DNA of 64,000 nucleotides from Coffea arabica (lineage: Eukaryota; Streptophyta; Magnoliopsida; Gentianales; Rubiaceae): contig NC_092312.1 of assembly GCF_036785885.1 (NCBI RefSeq), forward strand, positions 24,942,001 to 25,006,000, read 5' to 3'. The stretch's first letter is position 1. Every line of letters starts with the position of its first letter. Positions 12,102-22,974 of this stretch are shown here, in pieces. The notes under the pieces were generated by a model that saw nothing but the letters and a program-made list of their open reading frames with translations, was not told the origin of the DNA and did not search any database. The position numbers were made by a program, and so were the translations under genes.

Positions 12102-12196
12102 TGTCAAGTTCTAGAATTCAATTTTCCTAATTAGGTCTGGAATTAGAAGAGATGGAGAAAGAGATGAAGAAAAGAGAGAGAAGAAGAAGAAGAATG
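12102..12196 (-). repeat. Truncated 5' LTR of the chromovirus
   Basis: About 95 bases match the start of the LTR at 7129 (TGTCAAGTTCTAGAATT then a GA-rich run). At about 12197 the match stops and the text becomes that of 51776 onward, so the outer two thirds of the LTR are missing. Confidence 0.8.
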
Positions 12197-13980
12197 TGTA
12201 ACCAGGCAAGAAAGTAACCCGAATGCATAAGCTGTAAGTTGAAAAATTAGCGTATAAGTCTAAATACACCTTTGGTCAACAGTAATTTTTCCTAGAGAAG
12301 TGAATATTTTCTATAGGTCATTAGAAAAGAAAATGGTACATTACATATAACCTCCCAAAAGATTTACATTTTACCATATGATCCCCTAAAGTTTTAACAT
12401 ATCCACATCATCCCCTATGATTTTATGCCAACTGAAAAATAGATAGAAAGCACTACTGATCACTGCGATTGAATCAAATGCCCTCCAAAAATACGTGTGA
12501 TAAAATCATAACATTTACTTAATTTGACTATAATCTGTATGGATATATACTTTACTCCTGTAGTTTTTGCCTTTATCTACAAAATCCCCTAGAATTTTGT
12601 TCAAGGTGATAAGGCCGTGGTTCAATTTAGTGTTTAAATGAGGACAATATTTATATTTCAATTAACGATATTATGGAGGCTATTTTCTATCAAGTTTCTT
12701 ATTTACATGGAACTACAAGGACATGAAGTTGATATTTTGAAATGTTAGAGAATCATATGATAATGTGCGAAACTACAAGAGTGTTATGTGTAATTTACCG
12801 TTAAAAAATTTTAAACTCACTTACAGAGAGAGAGAGAGAAGCTTTGCAACACCAAGTTTATATATCTACTTAATTATATGGGGTCTCTTGCATGCTCATC
12901 TATTTAATCAATCATAGCTAACATATTTTGCCCTATAGCTTTGTGTCCATCGGGACAAGTGAAGGGTCTTGCATGTCATGATATCAATGATTTAACTTTA
13001 AACAGTTTATCAAATAAATTTAATATAGATCGTAAATGAGATTCTCCTTTTCGTTAGAATTTTTTCCATCGATCTCTCCATTTGTTCAATATCTTAAGTG
13101 CCATAAACTTATAAAATCAACACAGGTTATAATACATTTCACCACTTGTGTCAATTATACATAAAACGATGTAGTTTTAACTTGAATTAGCATTGAAGTA
13201 TGAGCGTGTGTAAAAATTTGTCAATTTATAATTTTTTTTATTTTTATTAACTACATAAAAATGGAACATTTAGAAAAAAAAAAAAAAGTGTCACAACGAT
13301 CAGTCCTTCCAAACTGTTGTGTTTCCATATTGTTATTGGACCATTCCATGTTTATTATGTCGATACGAAATCTGTCAAGTTTTAATTAGTGCCCTTCCTT
13401 CTTGTGAAATATTTTTGTCATCAAAATAGACAAATTAATTTTTGATTCTATTTGTCTAATATGTAGAGGTTTGATTAATGGTGAAAAGTTTGGTGTGGCG
13501 ACAACTTATATTAAATAGTTAAAGTAATTTTCACTTTGCTTGACATTTTTGCGCCACCACGTTGGAACCTGTAAATACAGATTAATGCCCATGTTCTTCA
13601 CGCTAGATCGCATTCTTCTTTCTTCTTTTAATATTGACATTGATTGGCACTAACATATCATACACCCCGAATGTGACCACTCTTGTCCTTCGGCAGAATT
13701 TTAGAACCAGTCCATACTAAATTATTGTCCTCCTACAGAATTTTGGGACAAGTCATTCTTATGAGTTCCGTCTTTTGTAAAATCACTCAGGCAACTTGTT
13801 CTCCATTGTCACGCCTCTCATTTATGATATCCAGCCATCATTCGTACGAGGATTTGAGGTTGTTAGCCATTATCCATCATGATGTTGAAGGATGGAGGAG
13901 GACATTGAGGAGTAGAGAAAACAGGGTTCCGTGGATTAAATATTCCTCAGGGTGCCTTTCAAAAATAAAATTGTAATATT
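12197..13980. repeat. Duplication copy 1, left non-coding block
   Basis: Collinear with 51776-53725, beginning at 'gaatgtgtaaccaggcaaga', with small indels. It holds no conserved reading frame; the frame at 13683-13976 is broken in the other copies. A short (AG)n run lies at 12824-12839. 13565-13980 also matches 700-1440. This is the left limit of the large direct duplication carrying the P450 genes. Confidence 0.75.
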
Positions 13981-14824
13981 GTATTTTAAAAGATTTACTA
14001 TACAATGTATTTTAGAGTGTTTTAGAATTTAAACCTTTTTAAAGTTATTTTTAAAATTATTTACTGTAGGGTAGGAGGAGCCTAAAGTGACTTGTATGGG
14101 AAGTACAGGATGAATTATCAGGTCAAACAAGTGCACTGCCGCACTCTGATAGGTTATACTTTTGTTATTAAATTTATGGTTGTTTTTCCTTTGATTTCAG
14201 TCAAATATTGCATTAATTGATAGATTCTACTCATATTTGATATTTGATATTAATTATAGAAAAATGAAACAAAAAGTGAATAAAAGGGCGATTTTTAGAA
14301 GGTTATGAACAAATTTGACATGGGGTGCGGTCAAAATTTCCTGTCAAGTCCGCGAAACTCGGGATTCGTATGCATGGAAGTCGCCGAGTCCGAGTTGCCA
14401 TTGTTGGAATTGAATTCCTTTTTTCCGCGGATGATTAGTCTTCCACTCATATTAGGAATTTACATCAATTTGTCTTATTTTACTTTGAGGGTACCTTTTT
14501 CTAGAATAATTAGAGTAGTGCCAGGTAACCAAAAGGAAAGGACGGCTGGCTCTTATATTTAGTGCTTCCAAATAAGAAACGCAGTGTGGGTTTTTGGTGG
14601 CCGCATGTCCATCGGGATTTCACCGTAAATTTGCGTTGGAATTTTTCTCAACAATAAAGAACTAAACTCTCTTTTCTAATTAAGGGTCAACTTGAAAAAG
14701 TGGTTCCATACGCTCTGGATTTTTTTTAAGAACAAAGAAGCTACACACTTCCGTATAATGCTTTAGGCAGGGTTTGAATCTTTAATCTAATACACAAGAG
14801 AGTTTAAAGAGGTTTTTCCTAATC
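13981..14824. other. Non-coding, unassigned
   Basis: The first part (13981-14045) still follows 1440-1500 and 53910-53980. After that no match within the window and no coding signal was found until about 14740, where a short stretch matches 47040-47130. Confidence 0.4.
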
Positions 14825-14829
14825 ATACC

Positions 14830-15422
14830 TGAAGAGGTGATTTCTGGTTAGGTAGCCGAGCTGACCTAATTTAGCTCCCTCTTTCTGTGAAGTGAAAGTA
14901 AGAGGCAGGAGTGCTGTTCCGAAGTGAGAGGCGGGGCTTTGTCCCCTGGAATCACTCCGACGGTCAAGTCAGTATAGAGAGAGAATAAAAAGTAATGAAC
15001 AGTACGAGTGTAACAGTAGTCTTACTTGTGAGAAGTGAACAACAGGTATTTATAGAGTGTGAGAGTGAAGGGAAGGACAGTGGGTTTAAGCCACTGGGTC
15101 CCGCTTCCTGAGAATTACTGCTCCGCTCTGTACCTGCGGCCTCTGTTCCTGACAGGGGACAGTAGCTCAGGTACTTTGTCTGGTGGTCCCGCATATTCTC
15201 AATAAAGGGTCCTAGGGTCTTCAGTTAAAGTGGTGGCCCTTAATGACATGTCAGGCTAGCTGACATCAACCGCGTGCGGCTGAGATACGACGGCCATCTG
15301 GGTCATAAAGGCCGAGGCTCACAAGAGGTTGTAGAGACCTAGCCGAGATCTATTCGAGGTGACAGGAAGAACCACGGCCATGGCACCATTTCGGATAAGG
15401 CGATCCGAAGTGACCGCCTTCA
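14830..15422 (-). mobile_element. Solo LTR with perfect 5-bp target duplication
   Basis: 593 bases with TGAAG...CTTCA inverted ends, flanked on both sides by ATACC (14825-14829 and 15423-15427). The related sequence at 47131 runs across this point without the insert, which confirms insertion. A TATA-like CTATAAATA on the minus strand (about 15048-15058) suggests the LTR points left. There is no internal region or second LTR, so this is a solo LTR left by LTR-LTR recombination. The superfamily cannot be assigned. Open frames inside it are chance. Confidence 0.8.
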
Positions 15423-15427
15423 ATACC

Positions 15428-15814
15428 ATTGGACCAAGATCCAATGGTTCCCCCAGATGACTTGATTGCTTTCTATGGTGGATGATTAATACACTAATAC
15501 GCTGACATGCAAATCATATATATTGTTTTAGTTGTTTATGTTTAAACAAAATTAGTAATCAGTGAATATAAATTCACATGTTATTATACATGCAATTTTA
15601 GCATATGCTTTCAAGTTAGTTACATATTTTGGAGCTGACTGGTCCCAAAATTCTGTAAAACAAGGAACGCATAAGATGAACTAGTACCAAAATTCTGGGG
15701 ACTGGACTCTGCGGGACACCCGTTCCAATTGCCATCCTATCAATAATAAAGGGATGAGCCTGACTAATTTGACAACCACCGTTAGTGATAAAGGGATCGT
15801 TACATGGTAGGAGA
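15428..15814. repeat. Dispersed repeat tail
   Basis: Continuation of the sequence also present at 47135-47420, including the 'ggtcccaaaattctgtaaaac' phrase and its 'aaggaacgca' follow-on shared with 7065-7100. No coding signal. Confidence 0.5.
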
Positions 15815-16268
15815 TAGGGGTGCAAACGAATCGAGTTGAGTTGAGTTTTGGTCTAATCGAATCTAATATCAATTTAATTTTATGAAACTCGAACTCGAGT
15901 TCGAATTCGATGAGTTTTCAATGTAAAGCTCGAGGGCGAGTTCGACTCAAATTCGAGTTGAGTTCGAACTTAAAAAAATAAAAATAATTATTTTATTTTT
16001 AGGAAATAAATAAAATAATTATTTTTAACAAATAATAAAATATTAGGGGTACGTATGTAATTTTACTATTAAAATAAAAAAATGTATACATATATATAAT
16101 CGATTCGGCTCGCGAGCTAACGAAATAAGTGTCTGTAAGCGCGAATTCGAGTTTGAATTTGGCTTGATCAACTCAAACTCGTGTCTCGAGTTCGATTTGA
16201 TCAACTCGAACTCAACTTGAACTTGGGTTCAAATTATTAGCGAGCAGTTCGATTCATTTGCAATCCTA
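15815..16268. mobile_element. hAT-like MITE rich in CTCGAA/TTCGAG
   Basis: Terminal inverted repeats: TAGGGGTGCAAACGAATCGA at the left and its imperfect complement (TCGATTCATTTGCAATCCTA) at the right. The interior repeats CTCGAACTCGAGTTCGA-like text around an AT-rich core. The TAGGGGTGCAA start is typical of non-autonomous hAT-type elements, but a clean 8-bp target duplication is not visible. A relative lies at 54351-54729. Confidence 0.6.
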
Positions 16269-16448
16269 ATAAAAGCTGTCGTAATAGCGTGTCGCATCCG
16301 CGACAGATGAATGGCTGGGCTCTTCGTAATTTTATTCGCGTGCCTAAATTAAATAGAGTTTCTAGAAGGAGGCATGCAGAAGTCCTTGCAATTATTTTCA
16401 ACTTGTGCACATAACTTCGTCAACAACAAAAATAAATAAATAAAAAAT

Positions 16449-16799
16449 GCACAACTGTTAGCTTTTTCTAAACACGTAGCACGTGCCAAAGATTAATTGT
16501 TGGAAAGCTCTGGAATCTGGAACGCAGGAGAATGACTGGGAGAACTTGTGCACCTAAAAATAAATAAAAAAATGCACAACTGTTAGCTTTTTCTAAACAC
16601 GTAGCACGTGCCAAAGATTAATTGTTGGAAAGCTCTGGAATCTGGAACGCAGGAGAATGACTGGGAGAACTTGTGCACCTAAAAATAAATAAAAAAATGC
16701 ACAACTGTTAGCTTTTTCTAAACACGTAGCACGTGCCACAGATTAATTGTTGGAAAGCTCTGGAATCTGGAACGCAGGAGAATGACTGGGAGAACTTGT
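16449..16799. repeat. Tandem repeat, three copies of a 125-bp unit
   Basis: Units start at 16449, 16574 and 16699 with 'gcacaactgttagc' and end with 'gagaacttgt'. They are almost identical; the third differs at one visible base and lacks the trailing spacer. Each unit contains a palindromic CACGTG G-box (16480-16485, 16605-16610, 16730-16735). The block is about 3.1 kb upstream of the first P450 start and has no counterpart upstream of the second. Confidence 0.95.
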
Positions 16800-17642
16800 C
16801 TGGCAAAACTTCAAGAAACTTGACCATAAGAAGTCACCGTCATCATCATCGATGAATCGCACACGCATACCAGTATATCTTGGACAAAGTTCACCATAAG
16901 GCATCACCTTTGTCATTTAAACTATTTCTAGAAATGAAAATTAAAAACAACCAACTTAAAAAAAAAGACGATGAAGAATGTCTACAAATGAGAGGCCAAT
17001 CATCACTATTTAATGATTTAACGCACATTGTCATTTTCTAAATTAACTAAAATCAAACTATTTCTACAAAACCCAACAAATGTTGTTTCTTTTCATCCCA
17101 CAAAAGACAAAAAAAGATGAAAATCAAGCATTAAGAAAAATCATAAGAATATATTATAATTACATGTATAACATATTTAATATTTTAATTATAATAATTA
17201 TATTATTAGTTATAGATATCATAGTATGTAGATGTAATATAATTAATATTATCAGTCATACTAATAATTATATATTTATACTAATATAAATTATTGATTA
17301 GTTATACTAATACGTTTATACTAAATGACTAATTACACTTTTTATTAATGATATATTTATTCTATTATATACTTTTTATTAATGATATACCTTTTACTAA
17401 TTATATATTTATACTAAATTATTAAATATATTTTTTACTAATTATATATATATTTTTATTCATTATAAACTTTTTTCCCTTAGGCGCGCAGGGCGGATTA
17501 GGTGCGGGGGCAATGGATGTTTAGGCAATAGGGAAGAATTTGGTTTCTCTCCAATGAATTCTCTCTCAATTTCCTACAATGTACATTTGGATGAATGACA
17601 CGTGTCTTTATTTACTAAGAAGTAACAAGATCATTTTAAATT
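16800..17642. repeat. Duplication copy 1, AT-rich upstream block
   Basis: Matches 54735-55700 and, in part, 1860-2215 and 2385-2480. It contains a long AT-rich run of TATACTAATTATA-like text (17150-17470), then a GC-rich 'ggcgcgcagggcggattaggtgcggg' region near 17485. No gene. Confidence 0.7.
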
Positions 17643-18700
17643 GAGATAATTTCAGAAACCTTCCCTGAGGTTTCTGACAATTTCACTGAGCTCCCTTGAG
17701 ATTTTCAATATTACACTTACCTCCCTTGATGATAGACAATGTTATAATAACGTTCATAATTTTTCAAAAGATAAACCATTGATAAAAAAGAGAAAAGATA
17801 ACAGTAAAAAGGAAAATGAAGAAAGGAAAACAATTATTCTTAACCAGGCCATATATTGTGGCCAAATTATTTTAGCCTTGACCATTAAATAATAACCTTT
17901 TTTTACTCAAATATGATAATCAAGAAAGATGCCTCCTTCCTTCCATCACTCAAATATGTCACTGCAGTTGATGATGATGGAAGCAATCATCACCATCAAC
18001 AACCCAATTGTTCATATCATTGAATATAAAAAATCTATTGGATTACGGGAAAGTATAATTTGATAGACTGTATTAAAACTACTACTCCAACCTTACACTT
18101 TGTTGATATTTTGCCTGGATCATCTTAATGGACATCAAACTTGCTCTCAATAAAACTGTGTCAATTCAGAGAAAAAAATATGGGTTGATTTAGGATGACC
18201 AACCCAAATGTTGACAGCAGAGGTTAGAAGAATTTTGGAAATTGAGAACTTGGATGTTTGAGTGGAAAAAAGGTAAGGATTGTGAGTTGTATAACCAAGG
18301 GTTTGGTGAGCAATATATGGAAGAAACCTATAGAGAGATAAAGATTGTAAATTAAGAATTGCAATGGTGAATTTTGACATCTAAGACAAAGAGTTTGATT
18401 TGAAGAAGAAGTGAAAAAAGTTTGAAAATTTGGGTGGATATAGAAAATTATGGGGATGGAAAATATCAAGACATTAGCTAAGCAATAAAACTCATAATTT
18501 TGGTATTATACAAGTGTATTCTTAACTTTTTACAACTGTTAGATGAGGGCAATTTTGGACTTTCATAAACTTTTTTGGTCTTACATTATCAAGGTGAAAC
18601 CCAAATCTATGTTCTAGGGAAAGTATATGTAATTTTCAAAACGTGAGGGAAGCTGTCTGAAATTAGTAGAAACCTTAAGGGAGGTTTCTAAAATTATCTC
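17643..18700. mobile_element. Non-autonomous Mutator-like element (MULE)
   Basis: 1058 bases with long terminal inverted repeats: GAGATAATTTCAGAAACC at the left and its imperfect complement at the right, with similarity extending about 50 bases inward. A perfect 9-bp target duplication, TTTTAAATT, flanks it (17634-17642 and 18701-18709). The homologous site in copy 2 has a single TTTTAAATT at 55692-55700 and no insert. A 9-bp duplication and long inverted repeats are typical of Mutator. No transposase is encoded; small minus-strand frames at 18147-18469 show no recognisable domain. Confidence 0.85.
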
Positions 18701-18749
18701 TTTTAAATTTTACTAATTTTAATCCTTGTTAATAATTAAAGATACATGT

Positions 18750-18750
18750 C

Positions 18751-18788
<38 letters not shown>

Positions 18789-18790
18789 AT
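18750..18790. repeat. (AT)n(GT)n microsatellite
   Basis: A compound dinucleotide run, about 9 AT units then about 12 GT units. The matching place in copy 2 (55738-55760) has only a short 'gtatacagatgtgtat', so the array expanded in copy 1 or shrank in copy 2. Confidence 0.95.
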
Positions 18791-18959
18791 TGTAGGAAAT
18801 GAAGAAAGAATATAGGAGAGGAGAAGTCCTTGTCCTTTATAGTGATCAAATTTCCAGGAGGGAGCTTTACCTTTTACTTCTAGAAGGTTTCTAGCTTGCA
18901 CTCGTGGCTTGAATTTGCAACCGGCTTTGACCCAGTCCAAGATAGATTTTTTGCTGCCT

Positions 18960-19690
18960 CTCCTCTCGAAAATGGGGCTCACAAGTTCCATTTTGCACAA
19001 GTTAGTATATATTAATAATTTACTCTCAATTTATCTCAAATTACCCTCAATTTATACTAAATGATAATAATCAACTCATACTAAAGTGTATCTGATTTAC
19101 ACCAAATATTAATAAATCAACATACACTAAACTGCACGTGATTTACATCAAATTGGATCTGATTCACACTGAAAATCACCAAATATTGATAAATTAACAT
19201 ACACTAAACTGCACTTGATTTACATTAAATTGGATTTGATTCACACTGAAATCCTATTTATTTACACCAAAGGTCAACTTGTACAAAATTATACGAAACA
19301 CAAATTGTGAGGCCCCGGATCCCTCTCTATCCACCTTGACCAAGCACTATTGGTCTTCACATTAACCTTCCACTGTAGCCAATTTTTCCTTTGCCTCTTT
19401 ATCAATTTCAGAAATGGGGTTTCACAAGTTCCATTTCGTACAAGTTGATGTAGTATTAACAATTTATTTTCAATCTATACCAAATTGCAACTTATACTAA
19501 ATGACAATAATCAACTTATACCAAAGTGTATCTGATTTACACCAAATAATAAGGTAACATATACTAAACTGCACTTGATTTACATCAAATTGGATTTGAT
19601 TTGCACCAAATCCTACTAATTTATACTAGAGGTCTACTTATATGAAATTGTATGAAACACAAATGGTGAGGCCTCGGATCCATCAATTTC
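18960..19690. repeat. Upstream tandem duplication of P450 gene 1
   Basis: Two related units of roughly 300-440 bases. Each opens with 'cacaagttccatttt/cgcacaag', runs through TACTAAA/ACCAAA-rich text ('ctgatttacaccaaat', 'aaactgcac') and closes with 'gtgaggcc(c/t)cggatcc' (near 19308 and 19665). The first unit also has an internal duplication of about 75 bases. The same two-unit arrangement precedes gene 2 (55860-56955), so it predates the segmental duplication. No open frame is shared. Confidence 0.75.
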
Positions 19691-19771
19691 CTGTGAAATT
19701 CGGATCACCAGGTAATATGTCTATGGCCAATAGTCTTACAGCGCGTCGTTATCAAAGCTTGCGCTCTCCAT

Positions 19772-19780
19772 CTATTTAAG
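19772..19780 (+). promoter_or_regulatory. Probable TATA box of P450 gene 1
   Basis: CTATTTAAG, 115 bases before the ATG, in sequence well conserved with the matching place before gene 2 (57046-57054). Position fits a plant core promoter with a short 5' leader. Confidence 0.6.
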
Positions 19781-19894
19781 CAGCTCCAACTTCCAAATTT
19801 CCTTATACAACGACTCTTTATCTAAAACAGTAACAATTTTAGCTACTCTCTTTTCCTTTCTTTCCTTGCGTTTCGGGTGCAACAACCAAGGACC

Positions 19895-22800
19895 ATGTTG
19901 TTTGCTTGTGCTATCATTGCTCTTATTGTTATGCTATTCAGCCACTGGGTGTATAGGTGGAGAAACCCCAAGTGTAACGGGGTATTACCACCAGGTTCGA
20001 TGGGACTACCAATTATAGGAGAAACAATTGAGTACTTGACCCCTTATGCAACAGATGATCTCCCACCATTCCTACAAAAAAGAATCTCAAGGTATACGTA
20101 ACCCTTTTTTTTTTACCTCCTATCCCTCTGTACACCATTCTCATTCCAATCTATCAGATACAGTATTCAAATCTTGAATTAGATAATGAAAAAAATTCTA
20201 ATAGCCCTCTTCTAACTGTTGGACCAACCTCAATACTCCTGGTTATCTAACCACTTCTAGACTAGCTATCACATATATATTTTAACAATATTACAGCAGT
20301 AGTAGTAATAGATTAAGAGACGGGTTTATTTGAATAGAGTATTATTTAGAATAATTACTGTAGTATTTTTTGTGATGTGATGTATGTGAGATAAAAAGGT
20401 GATTGGAAATATAAAAAGATGAGCTGAAAAATGTGTTTATGATGCAAGCGAAATATTATTTGGAATAAGTTTACTATCCAAACAAACCCTGAAATTTGCC
20501 TTTGTAACATATCATCATGTCATTTGTAACATAACATCATCAGGAGTAAGATATACTATATTACCCTTTTTGTCAACTCCTCTAATATTCTTTTGCATTT
20601 TATTTGTGCTTTTGTCTTGTCTTTTCTTTGTTTCTTTGTGAATTTTCAGGTACGGGCCAATTTTTCGCACGAATATACTTGGGCAGTCGGTCGTTATATC
20701 AACTGATGCTGAAGTCAACTACCGTGTCTTCCAGCAAGAAAATAATTGTTTCGAGCTCTGCTATAGTGAGAGTTTCACCCGGATAACTGGGAAACAAGGT
20801 TTAGCTGGCTATCATGGAGACTTCCACAAGTACCTCAGGAGCTTAATGTTGAAGCTTGTTAGCCCTGAAGCCTTAAGAGAGAAGATGATAAACGACATGG
20901 TTGACAACACTCGAGAGCATCTAAGTTCTTGGAGTAAACTTGGAAAAGTAGATGCTAAAGATGGAACTGATGAGGTAAATTAATTAGCATCCTACTATTT
21001 GATTATATTAATCAGGATGAATTTGGACTATACGTACAGAGCATTGCATGAAAAGTAGTAATTAACAATCTCATTTTCTACAGTTGTTATTTAAACTTGC
21101 TGCCGAGAAGATGCTTGGCTATGAAGAAAGCAAGGCTCGGAAAAAATTGAGAGAATGTTATTCGACACTCATGGATGGCTTGATCTCAATTCCTCTCAAC
21201 TTCCCTGGAACAGCATTCTATGCTTGCTTACAAGTAATCAATTGTAGTGGTTGTTCGTCATTTGGAATTCTTTTTATATTGAAAGATCGAAGTCCATTAT
21301 TCCTAAAAAAAAAAAAGATTTTCATTATAAATATATGTAAAATATAAATGCTTTCATATATGCTGTATCAGATTGAACGAACTATATGATTTTCATTTTC
21401 CAGGGACGTAAGAAAGCAATGAAGGTCATCAAGGACATCTTTGAGATGAGGCGCTCAGGCAATCACACTAAGAGAGTCCTTGTGGATCATTTACTTGAGG
21501 AAATAGAGAAAGAAGACACCTTTTTGAATGAAGAAATTGCGATGGACTTACTATTCTTGTTTCTGTTTGCTGCCCATGAAACAACTGCAACAGTTATGAC
21601 TTTGACCCTGAGGTTTCTAAATGACCATCCAAATGTTATGGCTGAACTAAAGGTCCATGACTTTCCAAAACAATTACTCCCGTTGTTATCCGTATCTACC
21701 CTCTAATTCTCCAATTCTTGTCCAAGTTCAATACTTAAAGGATTAATATTCTCTATACATTGACAGTGTACATTATCATCATTGGATGTTTATGTTAACA
21801 GAGTGTATAAGATTACTTCACACTTAAATAGCTAATCATTTTTGCAGAGAGAGCATGAAAAAATTCTTAAAATGCGAGAAACTAAAAATTCTCGTGTTTC
21901 ATGGAAAGAGTACAAGTCTATGACTTTCACGCACATGGTACGTTTCAATTAACCAGACATTTCATTGTATCTAGCATTTGAATCATATAGTGAGCTACAC
22001 CATTTACATATTAAGTTTTGTTGTCTGCTGTAGGTTATAAATGAAGTAGTTAGGGTTATAAATGTTGCCCCTGGGATTTTTCGCAAAGTTCTCAAGGATG
22101 TTGAAATAAAAGGTATACTTCAATCTGTCATTTGGCATCTTCTTGAAAATCATTTATCACACTTTCTTTATTTTGAACCCATGATGCCTTTCTCCTACAG
22201 AAAAAAAGAAAATAAAAACTCTCTTTAGTAACTTGGGTTGGGCATCTTTTTCATGGGAGTAAAACTATAGAAATAAACAATTTGTTTCCTTTGTTCTTCC
22301 TTTCCTCCATTATAACTTATAGTTTTGACTAATAAGTACGAATGATTTGTAGGGTATACAATTCCTGCTGGTTGGAAGATAATGGTTTGTCCAGCATTAA
22401 TTCATTTGGATCCTAATCGATACGACAACCCCTATGAATTTAACCCATGGCGATGGGAGGTAATTTAATTATTGACAGATTCAAGTAATTTACACACAAG
22501 AAATATAAAATTGCAGAACAAAAGTTATACAAAATCAAGCAAAAATAATTTAGGTTTTCCCTGCTGTTATTTCAATCAAAAGGGCAAAGACTTGCATACG
22601 GGATCAAAAAATTTCATGGCATTTGGTGGAGGTGTGAGGCTTTGTGTTGGTGCTGACTTTGCAAAGTTGCAGATGTCAATTTTTCTGCATTACATGGCCA
22701 CAAAATATACGTAAGGGTTTCTAAATCACAATTCCCGCCATCTTTGCTTAAATATATATAGAAGCTAATTCTAATATATTATAAATTGATGTCAACTTAA

Positions 22801-22974
22801 CTTCTTCGGTTTTTTAATATGTACGATTGCAAGAAGAAAATGATAACTGATCAAAAAGCTTGTATAATTTGAATTTTCAGCTGGAGAGTTATCGATGAAG
22901 GAGACAAAATCCGGATACCTATTGGTGTTCGTTTCCGCAAGGGATTGCGTATTGAGATTTCGGAGAACGAATAG
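19895..22974 (+). CDS. CYP87: Cytochrome P450, CYP87 family (gene 1)
   Basis: Heme-thiolate monooxygenase, probably ER-anchored. Nine exons: 19895-20091, 20650-20974, 21084-21233, 21404-21652, 21848-21937, 22034-22112, 22353-22459, 22583-22710, 22881-22974. All introns are GT-AG and every junction keeps frame, giving 472 residues, normal for the family. Seen: N-terminal hydrophobic anchor (residues 2-19), hinge LPPGSMGLP (31-39), I-helix AAHETT (280-285), ExxR EVVR (341-344), FNPWRW (393-398), heme loop FGGGVRLCVG with Cys420. Sequence resembles CYP87A/CYP87D, known to oxidise sterols, triterpenes and cucurbitadienol; this substrate is unknown. The ATG at 19895 is chosen because upstream in-frame codons begin with GTG, not ATG. 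About 72 percent identical to gene 2 by hand alignment, and the less family-like of the two in exons 2, 6 and 9. Confidence 0.93.
20322..20489. mobile_element. MITE in intron 1 of P450 gene 1
   Basis: 168 bases with inverted ends GGGTTTATTTGAATAG and CTATCCAAACAAACCC. Gene 2 intron 1 lacks it (sequence runs straight through near 57580-57595). A relative with the same internal phrases ('gatgtatgtgagataaa', 'gatgcaagc') lies at 53733-53899. The target duplication is not clear. Confidence 0.75.

Larger units (their letters stand above)
7129..12196 (-). mobile_element. Decayed Ty3/gypsy chromovirus retrotransposon
   Basis: A minus-strand LTR retrotransposon. On the plus strand the order is: 3' LTR (7129-7454), polypurine tract, chromodomain, integrase, RNase H, reverse transcriptase, protease, zinc knuckle, gag, primer-binding site (12088-12099), then a truncated 5' LTR starting at 12102. 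This gag-PR-RT-RH-IN order plus an integrase-linked chromodomain defines a plant chromovirus. Frames are interrupted by stops and frameshifts throughout. The 5' LTR shares only about 95 bases with the 3' LTR before the sequence switches, at about 12197, into the duplicated block also found at 51776, so the outer end was lost and no target duplication can be read. Confidence 0.9.

Noticed and set aside
14964..15194. 76-codon minus-strand frame
   Set aside because: Lies wholly within the solo LTR defined by its TG/CA ends and target duplication.
16449..16799. CRISPR-like direct repeats
   Set aside because: Units are 125 bp head-to-tail with no unique spacers, in plant DNA; an ordinary tandem repeat.
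19877..19894. Upstream extension of P450 gene 1 from a GTG codon (MQQPRT…), also at 57138 for gene 2
   Set aside because: Plant nuclear genes start at ATG; the ATG at 19895 (57156) gives the usual anchor length and the upstream codons are leader sequence.
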